From the NCBI GenBank assembly GCA_016699855.1, contig CP064988.1:992001-1056000 (forward strand): a stretch of DNA of 64,000 nucleotides. Reading direction: 5' to 3'. The notes beneath the pieces were generated by a model, which saw only the letters and a program-made list of their open reading frames with translations, made no database searches and was not told where the DNA came from. Position numbers and translations under genes: made by a program. Shown piece after piece: positions 56,952-64,000 of this stretch. Source of the stretch: Rhodospirillales bacterium (GTDB lineage Bacteria > Pseudomonadota > Alphaproteobacteria > Reyranellales > Reyranellaceae). Within the stretch, counting starts at the first letter, position 1, and each line of letters starts with the position of its first letter.

Positions 56952-59489
56952 TCAGAACTGGCGCAGCAGGCGGTCGATGTAGTCGAGCTCCGGCTTCGGA
57001 CGCTCCGGCTCGCCGGCGCGCCGGCGCAGCTCCTCGAGGATCTCGCGCGAGCGCTGGCGGTCGATCCGGTCCGGCACCTTGATGTCGTCGGTGTCGATCG
57101 CCTCGCCGTAGTTGCCCTCGGCGCGGCCGAACGGATCGCGGCTCTGCGCCTGCGAGCGCTCCTCGACCTCGCCGCGATCCTGCTGGTTGCCGGGACCGCG
57201 CTGCATGCGCTCGGCCATCTCCGACATGCCCTGCTGCAGGTTCTCGAGCGCGCGCCGCTGGGCGCGGGCGGCGCCCTCGAAATCGCCGCGCCGCAGCGCC
57301 TGCTCGGCCTCGCGCATCGCGCGCTCGCCGCGGCCCAGCGAGTCCGGCACGTTGCCGTCGCCGAACCGGCCCATGAAATCGCCGAGCTGGCCGCGCAGCG
57401 CCTCCTGCTGGCCGCGCTGGCCCTCGCCCTGGCCGCCGCCGGGCTGCTGGCCGGGATCCTGTCCGCGCTGTCCCTGCTGTCCGCGCTGACCCTGCTGCCC
57501 GGGCTGCTGCTGGCCCTGCTGTCCGGGCTGGCCCTGCCCGCGCTGCTGGCGTTCCGACTCGTTGAGGAGGCGGTTCTGCTGGCGCGCCATGCGGTCCAGC
57601 TCGTTCATCATCTGGCGGTTCTGCTGGCCCTGCTGCCCCTGCTGGCCCGGCTGCTGACGGTCGGACAGCATCGGGCGCATGTTCTCCATGTCCTTCAGCA
57701 TCTGCTCGAGCATCCGCTTGGCCTCGTCGCGCTGGCCGTTGCGGGCCATCTCGCGCGCCCGGTCCATCTGGCTCTGCATGTCCTGCGAGTTCATCTGGCG
57801 GTCGGGATCCATCTGCTCCGCCTCGCGCATCGCCTTCTCGCGCTCGGCCGGATCCTTCATCCGCTCGGCGAACTCCCGCATCATGCGGTCCATCGCCTCG
57901 CGCAACTCCTGGATCAGACGCTCGATCTCCGGATCGGGCGCGCCGCGGTCGAGCGCGTCCTTGAGCTCGCGCTGGGCGTCCTTGAACTCGCGTTCGGCGT
58001 CGCTCATGCCGACGCCCTCGACGCGCAGCGCCACGTCCCACATCAGCTTCTGCGTCTCGAGGATCGACTCGGCCTTGCGGTCGGTCGCCAGACGGTTCGC
58101 GGCCGTGCGCAGTCCGAGATGGACGACGGTGTCGCCCTTGTAGTCGGCCGGCTTCATGTTGAGCAGCAGCAGCCCCTGCGCCGCCGCCATGCGGTTGCCC
58201 TTGGGGTCCTGCGACAGGCCCTTGCGCAGCGCGATGATGCGCCGCGCCACGGGATGCGAGAAGCGGCGCTCCGGCAAATTCGCCCGCGCGGTGCCGCTGC
58301 GGCCTTCCTGGCCGGCGCCGTCGGTCGCGACCAGCTCGACCACCACCGGAAGGCCGGCCCACGGATGCGCCGTCAGGTCCTGGCGGACCGAATCCTCGAT
58401 CCGCGCGCGGCCGGCGCCGGCCGCCGGCAGGTCCAGCGCCAGCCATTGCGGCTCGTCATCATTCACGAAGCCGGTCAGGGCGCTGCCGTGCAGCCGCAGG
58501 CGCGCGCCGACCGAGGCGACGCCGAAATCGTCGGCGGCGACGTAGTCGATGCGCAGCTCGCGGCGCTCCGTGCCTGCGGGATCGCGCAGGAACTCGACGG
58601 TCGGCGGCAGATCGCCCTGCAGGCGCAGCGTCCAGCGCGCGCGCTCGCGGCCGCGCACCACGACGGCGAGCGTCTCGCCCGCGTCGATCGTCGCCTCGAC
58701 CTGGAACTTGGCGCCCGAGACGGCGGAGAACGCGGTCTCCTTGTCGTCGATGCGCAGCACCGGCGCGTCCTTGCCCGGCACGTTGTCGACGAAGCCGGTG
58801 ATCTTCGAGCCGGCCGGCACGCGCAGAATCCTGCCCGCGTCCTTGGCGTCGAGATAGATCGGCGCCTTGCGCGTATGGGCCGGCGGCGACACCCAGAGCT
58901 CGACCAGGATCGGCGGCGGCGGCGGGAACGCCGGACTGACGGCGGTCACCAGACGGTCGGTGCGCCAGCCTCCGGCCGACACCACCGCGACGATCAGCAG
59001 CAGCGCCGGCACGAGGCGCAGCGCGCGCGAATCGAGCGCGGCCACGCCGGGCCGCGGCGCCTTGTTGCGCAGCGCCGCGAGGCGCTCGGCCTCGCGCCGG
59101 CGGTGCGCCGCCCATAGCGCCGCCGAGAACGAGTCGTCCTTGCCGACGGCCTGGCTGTCGTCGAGCGCCGTCAGCGGCCGGTGGGCGACGCCGCTATCGA
59201 CCTCGAGCCGGCGCTGCGCGGCCTCGCGGCCGGGCCAGCCGACGCCGCGGAACAGCCACCACGTGCCGCCGACGAGCGCGGCCGCGAGCGCCACGAGAAG
59301 CGCGGTGTGGGTCCATGGTTCAAGGCCGGAGAACAGGTCGAGATGCGCGGCGGCGAGGAACAGGGCGATCGCGGCGAGCGCCGGCAGGATGCGCGGCCAC
59401 ACCGCTTCCCAAGCCAGCGCCCAACGCGCCAACGCCACTTTCCGGGCGACGCCGGAGGGCGGTGTCGGGGGCGACGGGGCGATCGGCAT
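56952..59489 (-). CDS. TIGR02302/DUF4175 family membrane protein with Gln/Gly-rich region
   Basis: An 845-residue alphaproteobacterial conserved protein. Membrane helices lie at about 33-53, 61-80 and 160-177. The middle (about 190-400) is a beta-rich periplasmic domain; the C-terminal third is highly charged, probably coiled coil (KDAQRELKDALDRG, ELREAMDRMMREFAERM), interrupted by a low-complexity QQ/GQQG/RGQ stretch at about 595-680. It sits next to lysA and argH as in many relatives. Function unknown; an envelope role is likely. Confidence 0.88.
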   Translation of the reverse strand: MPIAPSPPTPPSGVARKVALARWALAWEAVWPRILPALAAIALFLAAAHLDLFSGLEPWTHTALLVALAAALVGGTWWLFRGVGWPGREAAQRRLEVDSGVAHRPLTALDDSQAVGKDDSFSAALWAAHRRREAERLAALRNKAPRPGVAALDSRALRLVPALLLIVAVVSAGGWRTDRLVTAVSPAFPPPPPILVELWVSPPAHTRKAPIYLDAKDAGRILRVPAGSKITGFVDNVPGKDAPVLRIDDKETAFSAVSGAKFQVEATIDAGETLAVVVRGRERARWTLRLQGDLPPTVEFLRDPAGTERRELRIDYVAADDFGVASVGARLRLHGSALTGFVNDDEPQWLALDLPAAGAGRARIEDSVRQDLTAHPWAGLPVVVELVATDGAGQEGRSGTARANLPERRFSHPVARRIIALRKGLSQDPKGNRMAAAQGLLLLNMKPADYKGDTVVHLGLRTAANRLATDRKAESILETQKLMWDVALRVEGVGMSDAEREFKDAQRELKDALDRGAPDPEIERLIQELREAMDRMMREFAERMKDPAEREKAMREAEQMDPDRQMNSQDMQSQMDRAREMARNGQRDEAKRMLEQMLKDMENMRPMLSDRQQPGQQGQQGQQNRQMMNELDRMARQQNRLLNESERQQRGQGQPGQQGQQQPGQQGQRGQQGQRGQDPGQQPGGGQGEGQRGQQEALRGQLGDFMGRFGDGNVPDSLGRGERAMREAEQALRRGDFEGAARAQRRALENLQQGMSEMAERMQRGPGNQQDRGEVEERSQAQSRDPFGRAEGNYGEAIDTDDIKVPDRIDRQRSREILEELRRRAGEPERPKPELDYIDRLLRQF

Positions 59490-59705
59490 CGCGTCCTACT
59501 CCTCGGTCGGCGCCGTCAACTTCCAGTCGATGGACGGCCCAGCCGACTCCGACGCTGACGATCAACCATGGCGCTTCGATGGCATGCAAAATCCGATCCG
59601 CACGCCACACGAAAGAGTAACATTTTTGACGACCGCTCGGCCAGCGGTCGCGATCACAAAGAAGTGGCGTCGCGCCGGGGCGATAACGCCAGATATTCCA
59701 TGGCC

Positions 59706-60449
59706 TTAGGGAGCCGCCTCGACATCCAGGCGGACGGATCTAGCGGCCGCCGGCGGCGAGTCCAGGACGCGCTCGACGCGCCTGCTGCCACCCGGCGCCA
59801 ACGGCGGCGCCGCGAGCTCCAATCGGCGCTCGGCGATCGTCCGGTCCTCGCCATCGAGGAACAGGACGCGGATCGCCGCCACGCAGGCCGGCACGAGGCC
59901 GGCGTTGATGATCGTGGCCGCGACGCGCAGGCGGGGTGGCGTACCGGCCCGCGGCTCGATCCGGACGCCATCCAGAGCCACGACGGCGATCGTGGACGGC
60001 GGATCCGCCAGCGCCTCCGGTGCCGTCGTCTCGACGGCGAATTCGAGCGCCTCGGTAGCCACGACGGGGCTGGAGATCCAGTGCCGGAACGAGGTCCGCG
60101 CGCGCGGCGCGATGGCCGCGCCGGCGAGCGGCACCCAGCGTCGGGCGACGACGGCGCCGGTGGCGTCGCGGAAGTCGATCCGCAGCGCGCCCGGCTTCGC
60201 CGCGGCCACGCCGACATTGGCGATGTCGCCGACCACGAGCAACGCCGTCGATGGCGGCAACGGTCCCGCCGGCGGCGGCTCGAGCCGGACGCCCTCGAGC
60301 TCGAAGCGCGGCCCGACCGCCGCCGGCGCGCTCGACGCCGGCGGCGCGATCTGCGGCGGACCCTGCGGCACCTGCGCCTGCGCCGCCGCGACGGCTCCCG
60401 ACGCCGCGAGGAGCAGCGGCGCGAGGCGGCGCGCGACGGTGCGGCGCAT
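59706..60449 (-). CDS. Secreted protein with two DUF3426-like beta domains
   Basis: A 247-residue exported protein: signal peptide to about residue 25 (LLLAASGAVAAAQAQ), a Pro/Ala linker, then two repeats of a similar beta domain. The first (about 48-140) contains VVGDIANVGVAAAKPGALRIDF and IAPRARTSFRHWI; the second (about 150-247) contains VAATIINAGLVPACVAAIRVLF and LAPGGSRRVERVL. Each matches in layout the outer domain of the zinc-ribbon protein at 55615. It follows lysA by 12 bp and is likely co-transcribed. The next 216 bp hold no gene, only a 7-bp hairpin at 59631-59649. Confidence 0.72.
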   Translation of the reverse strand: MRRTVARRLAPLLLAASGAVAAAQAQVPQGPPQIAPPASSAPAAVGPRFELEGVRLEPPPAGPLPPSTALLVVGDIANVGVAAAKPGALRIDFRDATGAVVARRWVPLAGAAIAPRARTSFRHWISSPVVATEALEFAVETTAPEALADPPSTIAVVALDGVRIEPRAGTPPRLRVAATIINAGLVPACVAAIRVLFLDGEDRTIAERRLELAAPPLAPGGSRRVERVLDSPPAAARSVRLDVEAAP

Positions 60450-60461
60450 CGCGTCGCCGGC

Positions 60462-61724
60462 CTACGCCAGCCAGTCGGGGACGCGGTCCGCGGCGATCAG
60501 ATCCTCGACGGTCTGGCGCGGACGGATCACGGCGTAGCGGTCGCCGTCGACCAGCACCTCCGGCGCCATCGGCCGGGTGTTGTAGTTCGACGCCATCACC
60601 GCGCCGTAGGCGCCGGCGGACTTCACCGCGACCAGATCGCCGGCCGCCAGCGGCGGCATGGGACGCTTCTGCGCGAGGAAATCGCCGGACTCGCAGATCG
60701 GCCCGACGATGTCCGTCACGATCTCGGCGGCGCCGGCGCGCGGCTCGGCAACCGGCAGGATGTCGTGCCACGCCTCGTAAAGCGTCGGGCGGATCAGGTC
60801 GTTCATCGCGGCGTCGACCACCACGAAGGTGCGCGCCACGCCGGGCTTCACCACCACGACCTCGGCCAGCAGCGCCCCGGCCTCGCCGACCAGGCGCCTG
60901 CCGGGCTCGAAGGTCAGCGCGCAGCCCATGCCGCGCGTCTCCTCGCGCGCCATGTCCATGAACGCGCGCGGCGGCAGCGGCTGCTCGGCGCGGTAGCGGA
61001 TGCCGAGCCCGCCGCCGACGTCGAAGCGCGCGATCGCATGGCCGTCGGCGCGCAGTTCCTCGATCAGCGCGCGCACGCGGCGGATCGCGGCGCGGTAGGG
61101 ATCGAGCGAGACGATCTGCGAGCCGATGTGCATGGCGACGCCGACCGGCTTGAGGTGCGGGCGCGTGGCCGCGTAGGCGTAGGCCTCGCGCGCCAGATCG
61201 ATGTCGATGCCGAACTTGTTCTCCTTGCGGCCGGTCGTGATCTTGGCGTGCGTGCCGGCGTCGACGTCGGGGTTCACGCGGATCGCGATGTCGACGTGCC
61301 GTCCCAGCGCAGCCGCGACGGCCTCCAGCATGTCGAGCTCGGCGCGGCTCTCGACGTTGATCTGCCGCACGCCGGCCTCCAGCGCCGCGCGCAGCTCCGA
61401 GGCCTTCTTGCCGACGCCGGAGAACACGATGTCGCGCGCCGCGACGCCGGCGGCCAGCGCGCGCCGCATCTCGCCCTCGGACACCACGTCGGCGCCGGCG
61501 CCCAGCGCGGCGAACGCCTTGATCACCGCCAGATTGCTGTTGGCCTTGACCGCGTAGTGGATCTCGCCGTCGAGGTCGCCCATCGCGGCGGCGAAGGCCC
61601 GGTAGTTCCCGCGCAGCGCCGCCAGCGAGTAGACGTAGGCCGGCGTGCCGACCTCGCGCGCGATGCGCGACAGCGCCACGTTTTCGACGACCATCTCGCC
61701 GTCGCGGTAGATGAAGGGGTCCAT
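60462..61724 (-). CDS. lysA: Diaminopimelate decarboxylase
   Basis: A 420-residue PLP enzyme converting meso-diaminopimelate to lysine. Lys60 in HYAVKANSN binds PLP; RVNPDVDAGTHAKITTG, FDVGGGLGIRY and the partner-subunit active-site motif CESGDFL are all present. It lies 13 bp after the small lipoprotein gene and 12 bp before the secreted protein, in the order argH - lipoprotein - lysA that is conserved in proteobacteria. Confidence 0.97.
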   Translation of the reverse strand: MDPFIYRDGEMVVENVALSRIAREVGTPAYVYSLAALRGNYRAFAAAMGDLDGEIHYAVKANSNLAVIKAFAALGAGADVVSEGEMRRALAAGVAARDIVFSGVGKKASELRAALEAGVRQINVESRAELDMLEAVAAALGRHVDIAIRVNPDVDAGTHAKITTGRKENKFGIDIDLAREAYAYAATRPHLKPVGVAMHIGSQIVSLDPYRAAIRRVRALIEELRADGHAIARFDVGGGLGIRYRAEQPLPPRAFMDMAREETRGMGCALTFEPGRRLVGEAGALLAEVVVVKPGVARTFVVVDAAMNDLIRPTLYEAWHDILPVAEPRAGAAEIVTDIVGPICESGDFLAQKRPMPPLAAGDLVAVKSAGAYGAVMASNYNTRPMAPEVLVDGDRYAVIRPRQTVEDLIAADRVPDWLA

Positions 61725-61737
61725 CGGGTGTTCCGGA

Positions 61738-61911
61738 TCAGGTCTTCGGCGTCGCCGGCGGCGGCGCCACCTGCCACGGCGTCGGCTCGGGCGCGGGATA
61801 GCTGCGGGTCGGCGCCTGTTTGCCGCTCGGCGGCTCGGGTTCGCCCTTCTTGCCGCACGCCGCCAGCGCCAGCGCCGACAGCAGCAGGAGCGACGCGGTC
61901 CGCGGGGTCAC
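61738..61911 (-). CDS. lptM: Small lipoprotein, LptM (YifL)-like
   Basis: A 57-residue protein short enough to be missed by length filters. It starts at GTG 61911, 10 bp after the argH stop, with GAGGG at 8-nt spacing. The signal TPRTASLLLLSALALAAC ends in a lipobox (LAAC), and the mature N-terminus CGKKGEPEPP matches the CGxKGxLxxP start of LptM, the lipoprotein that helps assemble the LptD-LptE LPS translocon. The rest is Pro-rich (APTRSYPAPEPTPWQVAPPP). Position between argH and lysA also fits the conserved lptM-lysA neighbourhood. Confidence 0.85.
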   Translation of the reverse strand: MTPRTASLLLLSALALAACGKKGEPEPPSGKQAPTRSYPAPEPTPWQVAPPPATPKT

Positions 61912-61921
61912 GGCGGCGCCC

Positions 61922-63406
61922 TCAACGCCGCGGCCCGCCGGCGCCGAGGAAGCGCTTGCGCGCCGCCGCCGCCGCCTTGCGGACGTTGGCGGGCGCGGTG
62001 CCGCCGAAGCTCGTGCGCGCCGCCACCGAGGCGTCGACCGTCAACACACGGTACACGGCGGGGGTGATCCGCGGCTCGACCGCGCGCATCTCCTCCAGCG
62101 ACAGGCCGGCGAGATCGACGCCCCGCGTCGACGCCGCCGCCACCAGCCGCCCGGTGACGTGGTGCGCCTGGCGGAACGGCAGGCCGACCGCGCGCACCAG
62201 CCAGTCGGCGAGGTCGGTGGCGACCGAGAAATCGGCGCCGGCCGCCGCGCGCATGCGGTCGAGGTTCGGCTTCAGGTCGCGCGCCATGCCCGCCATCGCG
62301 GCGAGGCCGAGCTCGAGCGAGTCGGCGCAGTCGAACACCGGCTCCTTGTCCTCCTGCATGTCCTTGGAATAGGTCAGCGGCAGGCCCTTCATCACGACCA
62401 TCAGCGTCGCGAAGTCGCCGAGGATGCGGCCTGTCTTGGCGCGCACCAGCTCGGCGGCGTCGGGATTGCGCTTCTGCGGCATGATCGAGCTGCCGGTGGT
62501 GAAGGCGTCCGACAGCGCGATGAAGCGGAACGGCGCGCTGCACCAGATGAAGATCTCCTCGGCCAGGCGTGAGAGATGAACGGCGCAGATAGACGACGCG
62601 GCCATGAACTCCAGCGCGTAGTCGCGGTCCGACACGCCGTCGAGCGAGTTCGCCATCGGCCGGTCGAAGCCCAGCGCCTTCGCCGTCATGTGCCGGTCGA
62701 TCGGATGCGGCGTGCCGGCGAGCGCGGCGGCGCCGAGCGGGCTCTCGTTCATGCGCGCCCGGCAGTCGGCGAAGCGGCCGCGGTCGCGGCCGAACATCTC
62801 GACATAGGCCAGCAGATGGTGGCCGAACGTCACGGGCTGCGCCGTCTGCAGGTGGGTGAATCCCGGCATGACGGCGTTCCAGTGCCGCTCCGCCTGCTCG
62901 ATCAGCGCCGCCTGGAGGTCGCGCAGCAGCGCCTCGGCGCGGTCGACCGCGTCGCGCACCCACAGCCGCACGTCGAGCGCGACCTGGTCGTTACGCGAGC
63001 GCGCGGTGTGCAGGCGCCCGGCGGCGTCGCCGATCAGCTCCGTCAGCCGGCCCTCCACGTTCATGTGGATGTCCTCGAGCCGCGTCTGGAACCGGAACCT
63101 GCCGGCGTCGATCTCGGCCTCGATCCGCTTCAGTCCGGCGACGATGGCGCGCCCGTCGGCCGCCGTGACGATCCGGCGCGCCACCAGCATGCGGCAATGC
63201 GCGATCGAACCGGCGATGTCCTGGCGGTACATACGCTGGTCGAAGCCGATCGAGGCGTTGATCTTCTCCATGATCTCGGCCGGGCCGGCGGCGAAACGGC
63301 CGCCCCACATGGCGTTCGATCCGGCCTTGCCGGCGCGCCCCTTCGGCGCCGCGGCGGCGCGCGGTTTCGTGATCTTGCGGAGGGCTTGTTGCGGCTTACG
63401 GGTCAT
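61922..63406 (-). CDS. argH: Argininosuccinate lyase
   Basis: A 494-residue enzyme giving arginine and fumarate from argininosuccinate. The superfamily signature GSSIMPQKRNPD, with the catalytic flexible-loop Ser, and HTARSRNDQVALDVRLW and TPHPIDRHM are visible. The ATG at 63406 leaves a basic N-terminal tail of about 30 residues before MWGGRF, where most ArgH proteins begin, so a later start is possible. It diverges from the TlpA-type gene, whose ATG is 34 bp away, and heads the argH-lptM-lysA unit. Confidence 0.96.
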   Translation of the reverse strand: MTRKPQQALRKITKPRAAAAPKGRAGKAGSNAMWGGRFAAGPAEIMEKINASIGFDQRMYRQDIAGSIAHCRMLVARRIVTAADGRAIVAGLKRIEAEIDAGRFRFQTRLEDIHMNVEGRLTELIGDAAGRLHTARSRNDQVALDVRLWVRDAVDRAEALLRDLQAALIEQAERHWNAVMPGFTHLQTAQPVTFGHHLLAYVEMFGRDRGRFADCRARMNESPLGAAALAGTPHPIDRHMTAKALGFDRPMANSLDGVSDRDYALEFMAASSICAVHLSRLAEEIFIWCSAPFRFIALSDAFTTGSSIMPQKRNPDAAELVRAKTGRILGDFATLMVVMKGLPLTYSKDMQEDKEPVFDCADSLELGLAAMAGMARDLKPNLDRMRAAAGADFSVATDLADWLVRAVGLPFRQAHHVTGRLVAAASTRGVDLAGLSLEEMRAVEPRITPAVYRVLTVDASVAARTSFGGTAPANVRKAAAAARKRFLGAGGPRR

Positions 63407-63440
63407 GACGCTTTCGCGGAAAACGCTTAGGATGGGCGTT

Positions 63441-64000
63441 ATGGCACAGCTTGACGGTCGTTTCCTACCTCGCAGGCGGCGCGTCGTGGCCGCGCTCGCC
63501 ACGCTCTGGGCGGCGCCGGCGCTCGCGTCCGAGCCGACCCGCCCGCCCGCCACCGGCGCCATGTCGCGCTTCGAGGCCGCGTCCGAGCGCCGCCCGGCGC
63601 CGGCGTTCGCCTACCTCGACGCCGCCGACCGCCAGGAGTCGCTGGCCGGGCTGCGCGGCAAGGTCGTGCTGGTGAATTTCTGGGCCACGTGGTGCGTGCC
63701 CTGCGTCAAGGAGATGCCCGGCCTAGACCGCCTCGCCGGGCGGATCGGGCCGGAGCGCTTCACCGTGCTCGCGCTGTCGCTCGACGGCCCCAGCCGGCCG
63801 AAGGTCGCGCCATTCATCGAGAGCAAAGGGCTCAAACGCCTCGAGGTGCGGTTCGACGCGCGACGCGCCGCCTTCACGGCGCTCGGCGTGTCCGTCCTGC
63901 CGACGTCGGTGCTGTTCGACGCCGAGGGCCGCGAGGTCGGCCGCTTGGTCGGCGACGCCGAATGGGACTCGCCCGAGGCGGAGGCGCTGGTGCGCCACGT
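63441..64000 (+). CDS. TlpA-family thiol:disulfide interchange protein (partial, runs off the window)
   Basis: The first 186 codons of a thioredoxin-fold exported protein. An Arg-rich n-region (FLPRRRRVVAALATLWAAPALA) forms a signal or anchor, followed by the active site FWATWCVPCVKEM (WCVPC at 84-88), then LSLDGPSRPKVAPFIE and the cis-Pro loop VLPTSVLFD. It would reduce or exchange disulfides in the periplasm, for example in cytochrome maturation. The ATG at 63441 is preferred to an in-frame ATG at 63432 because of AGGA spacing. The stop codon lies beyond base 64000. Confidence 0.9.
   Translation, partial: MAQLDGRFLPRRRRVVAALATLWAAPALASEPTRPPATGAMSRFEAASERRPAPAFAYLDAADRQESLAGLRGKVVLVNFWATWCVPCVKEMPGLDRLAGRIGPERFTVLALSLDGPSRPKVAPFIESKGLKRLEVRFDARRAAFTALGVSVLPTSVLFDAEGREVGRLVGDAEWDSPEAEALVRH

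Noticed and set aside
59631..59649. Intrinsic terminator after the secreted-protein gene
   Set aside because: The 7-bp hairpin is followed on the minus strand by A, not T; the T-run is on the wrong side.

Overview
The window is GC-rich, densely coded chromosomal DNA from an alphaproteobacterium. The basis for that is the gene content and order: GyrA with an acidic insert in its C-terminal domain next to coaD, a TlpA / argH / small lipoprotein / lysA / TIGR02302-type cluster, a GAAC-N7-GAAC (alphaproteobacterial LexA) box in front of uvrA, a B12-dependent ribonucleotide reductase, and many ABC, TRAP and Bug-type solute uptake genes. A free-living organism of the Rhodospirillales or a neighbouring order is a reasonable guess; the species cannot be named from the sequence. 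No insertion sequence, prophage or CRISPR array was seen.

Layout. 1-5145 (minus): a branched-chain amino acid type ABC transporter (livG, livF, livH, livM) followed by two tandem periplasmic binding proteins, the second cut by the window edge and separated from the first by a perfect 15-bp hairpin. 5378-7696 (plus): two tandem exported proteins with eight EF-hands each. 7707-10933 (minus): glmU-glmS for UDP-GlcNAc synthesis. 11069-11969: a phosphoglycolate-phosphatase-like gene and tRNA-Val(CAC) with a clear promoter and terminator. 11980-24365 (minus): a 12-kb run of ten co-directional genes (hyuA, hyuB, TRAP dctP-dctQ-dctM, FAD amine/amino-acid oxidase, M20 peptidase, AhpD-like protein, MlrC-type M81 peptidase, HCCA-isomerase-like protein) that reads as an uptake and degradation pathway for an unidentified N-containing substrate.

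24550-35640: mixed accessory genes: a DRDGDG-repeat lipoprotein, a glycosyltransferase, a FecR-domain protein, an RlmM-like methyltransferase, an orphan molybdopterin-binding (CoxL-like) subunit followed by an alpha/beta hydrolase and a D-2-hydroxyacid dehydrogenase, a Bug binding protein, a kinase-like phosphotransferase and a broken gene. 35638-43483: tRNA-Lys(TTT), coaD, gyrA, a HAD hydrolase, ssb, an MFS transporter and a MazE/AbrB-Doc toxin-antitoxin pair with its operator-promoter. 43510-49426: uvrA under a LexA box, a GNAT protein, a YciI/DGPF + ECF42-type sigma factor pair, and a Rid protein.

49559-53972 holds trmFO and nrdJ, each interrupted by a single extra base; with the 2-nt loss in the remnant at 35291-35630 this suggests either sequencing indels or real decay. 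54221-64000: plsC, gmhB-like, a zinc-ribbon protein, hpt, a TIGR02302-type membrane protein, a secreted two-domain protein, lysA, a 57-residue LptM-like lipoprotein, argH and a TlpA-type thioredoxin running off the end.
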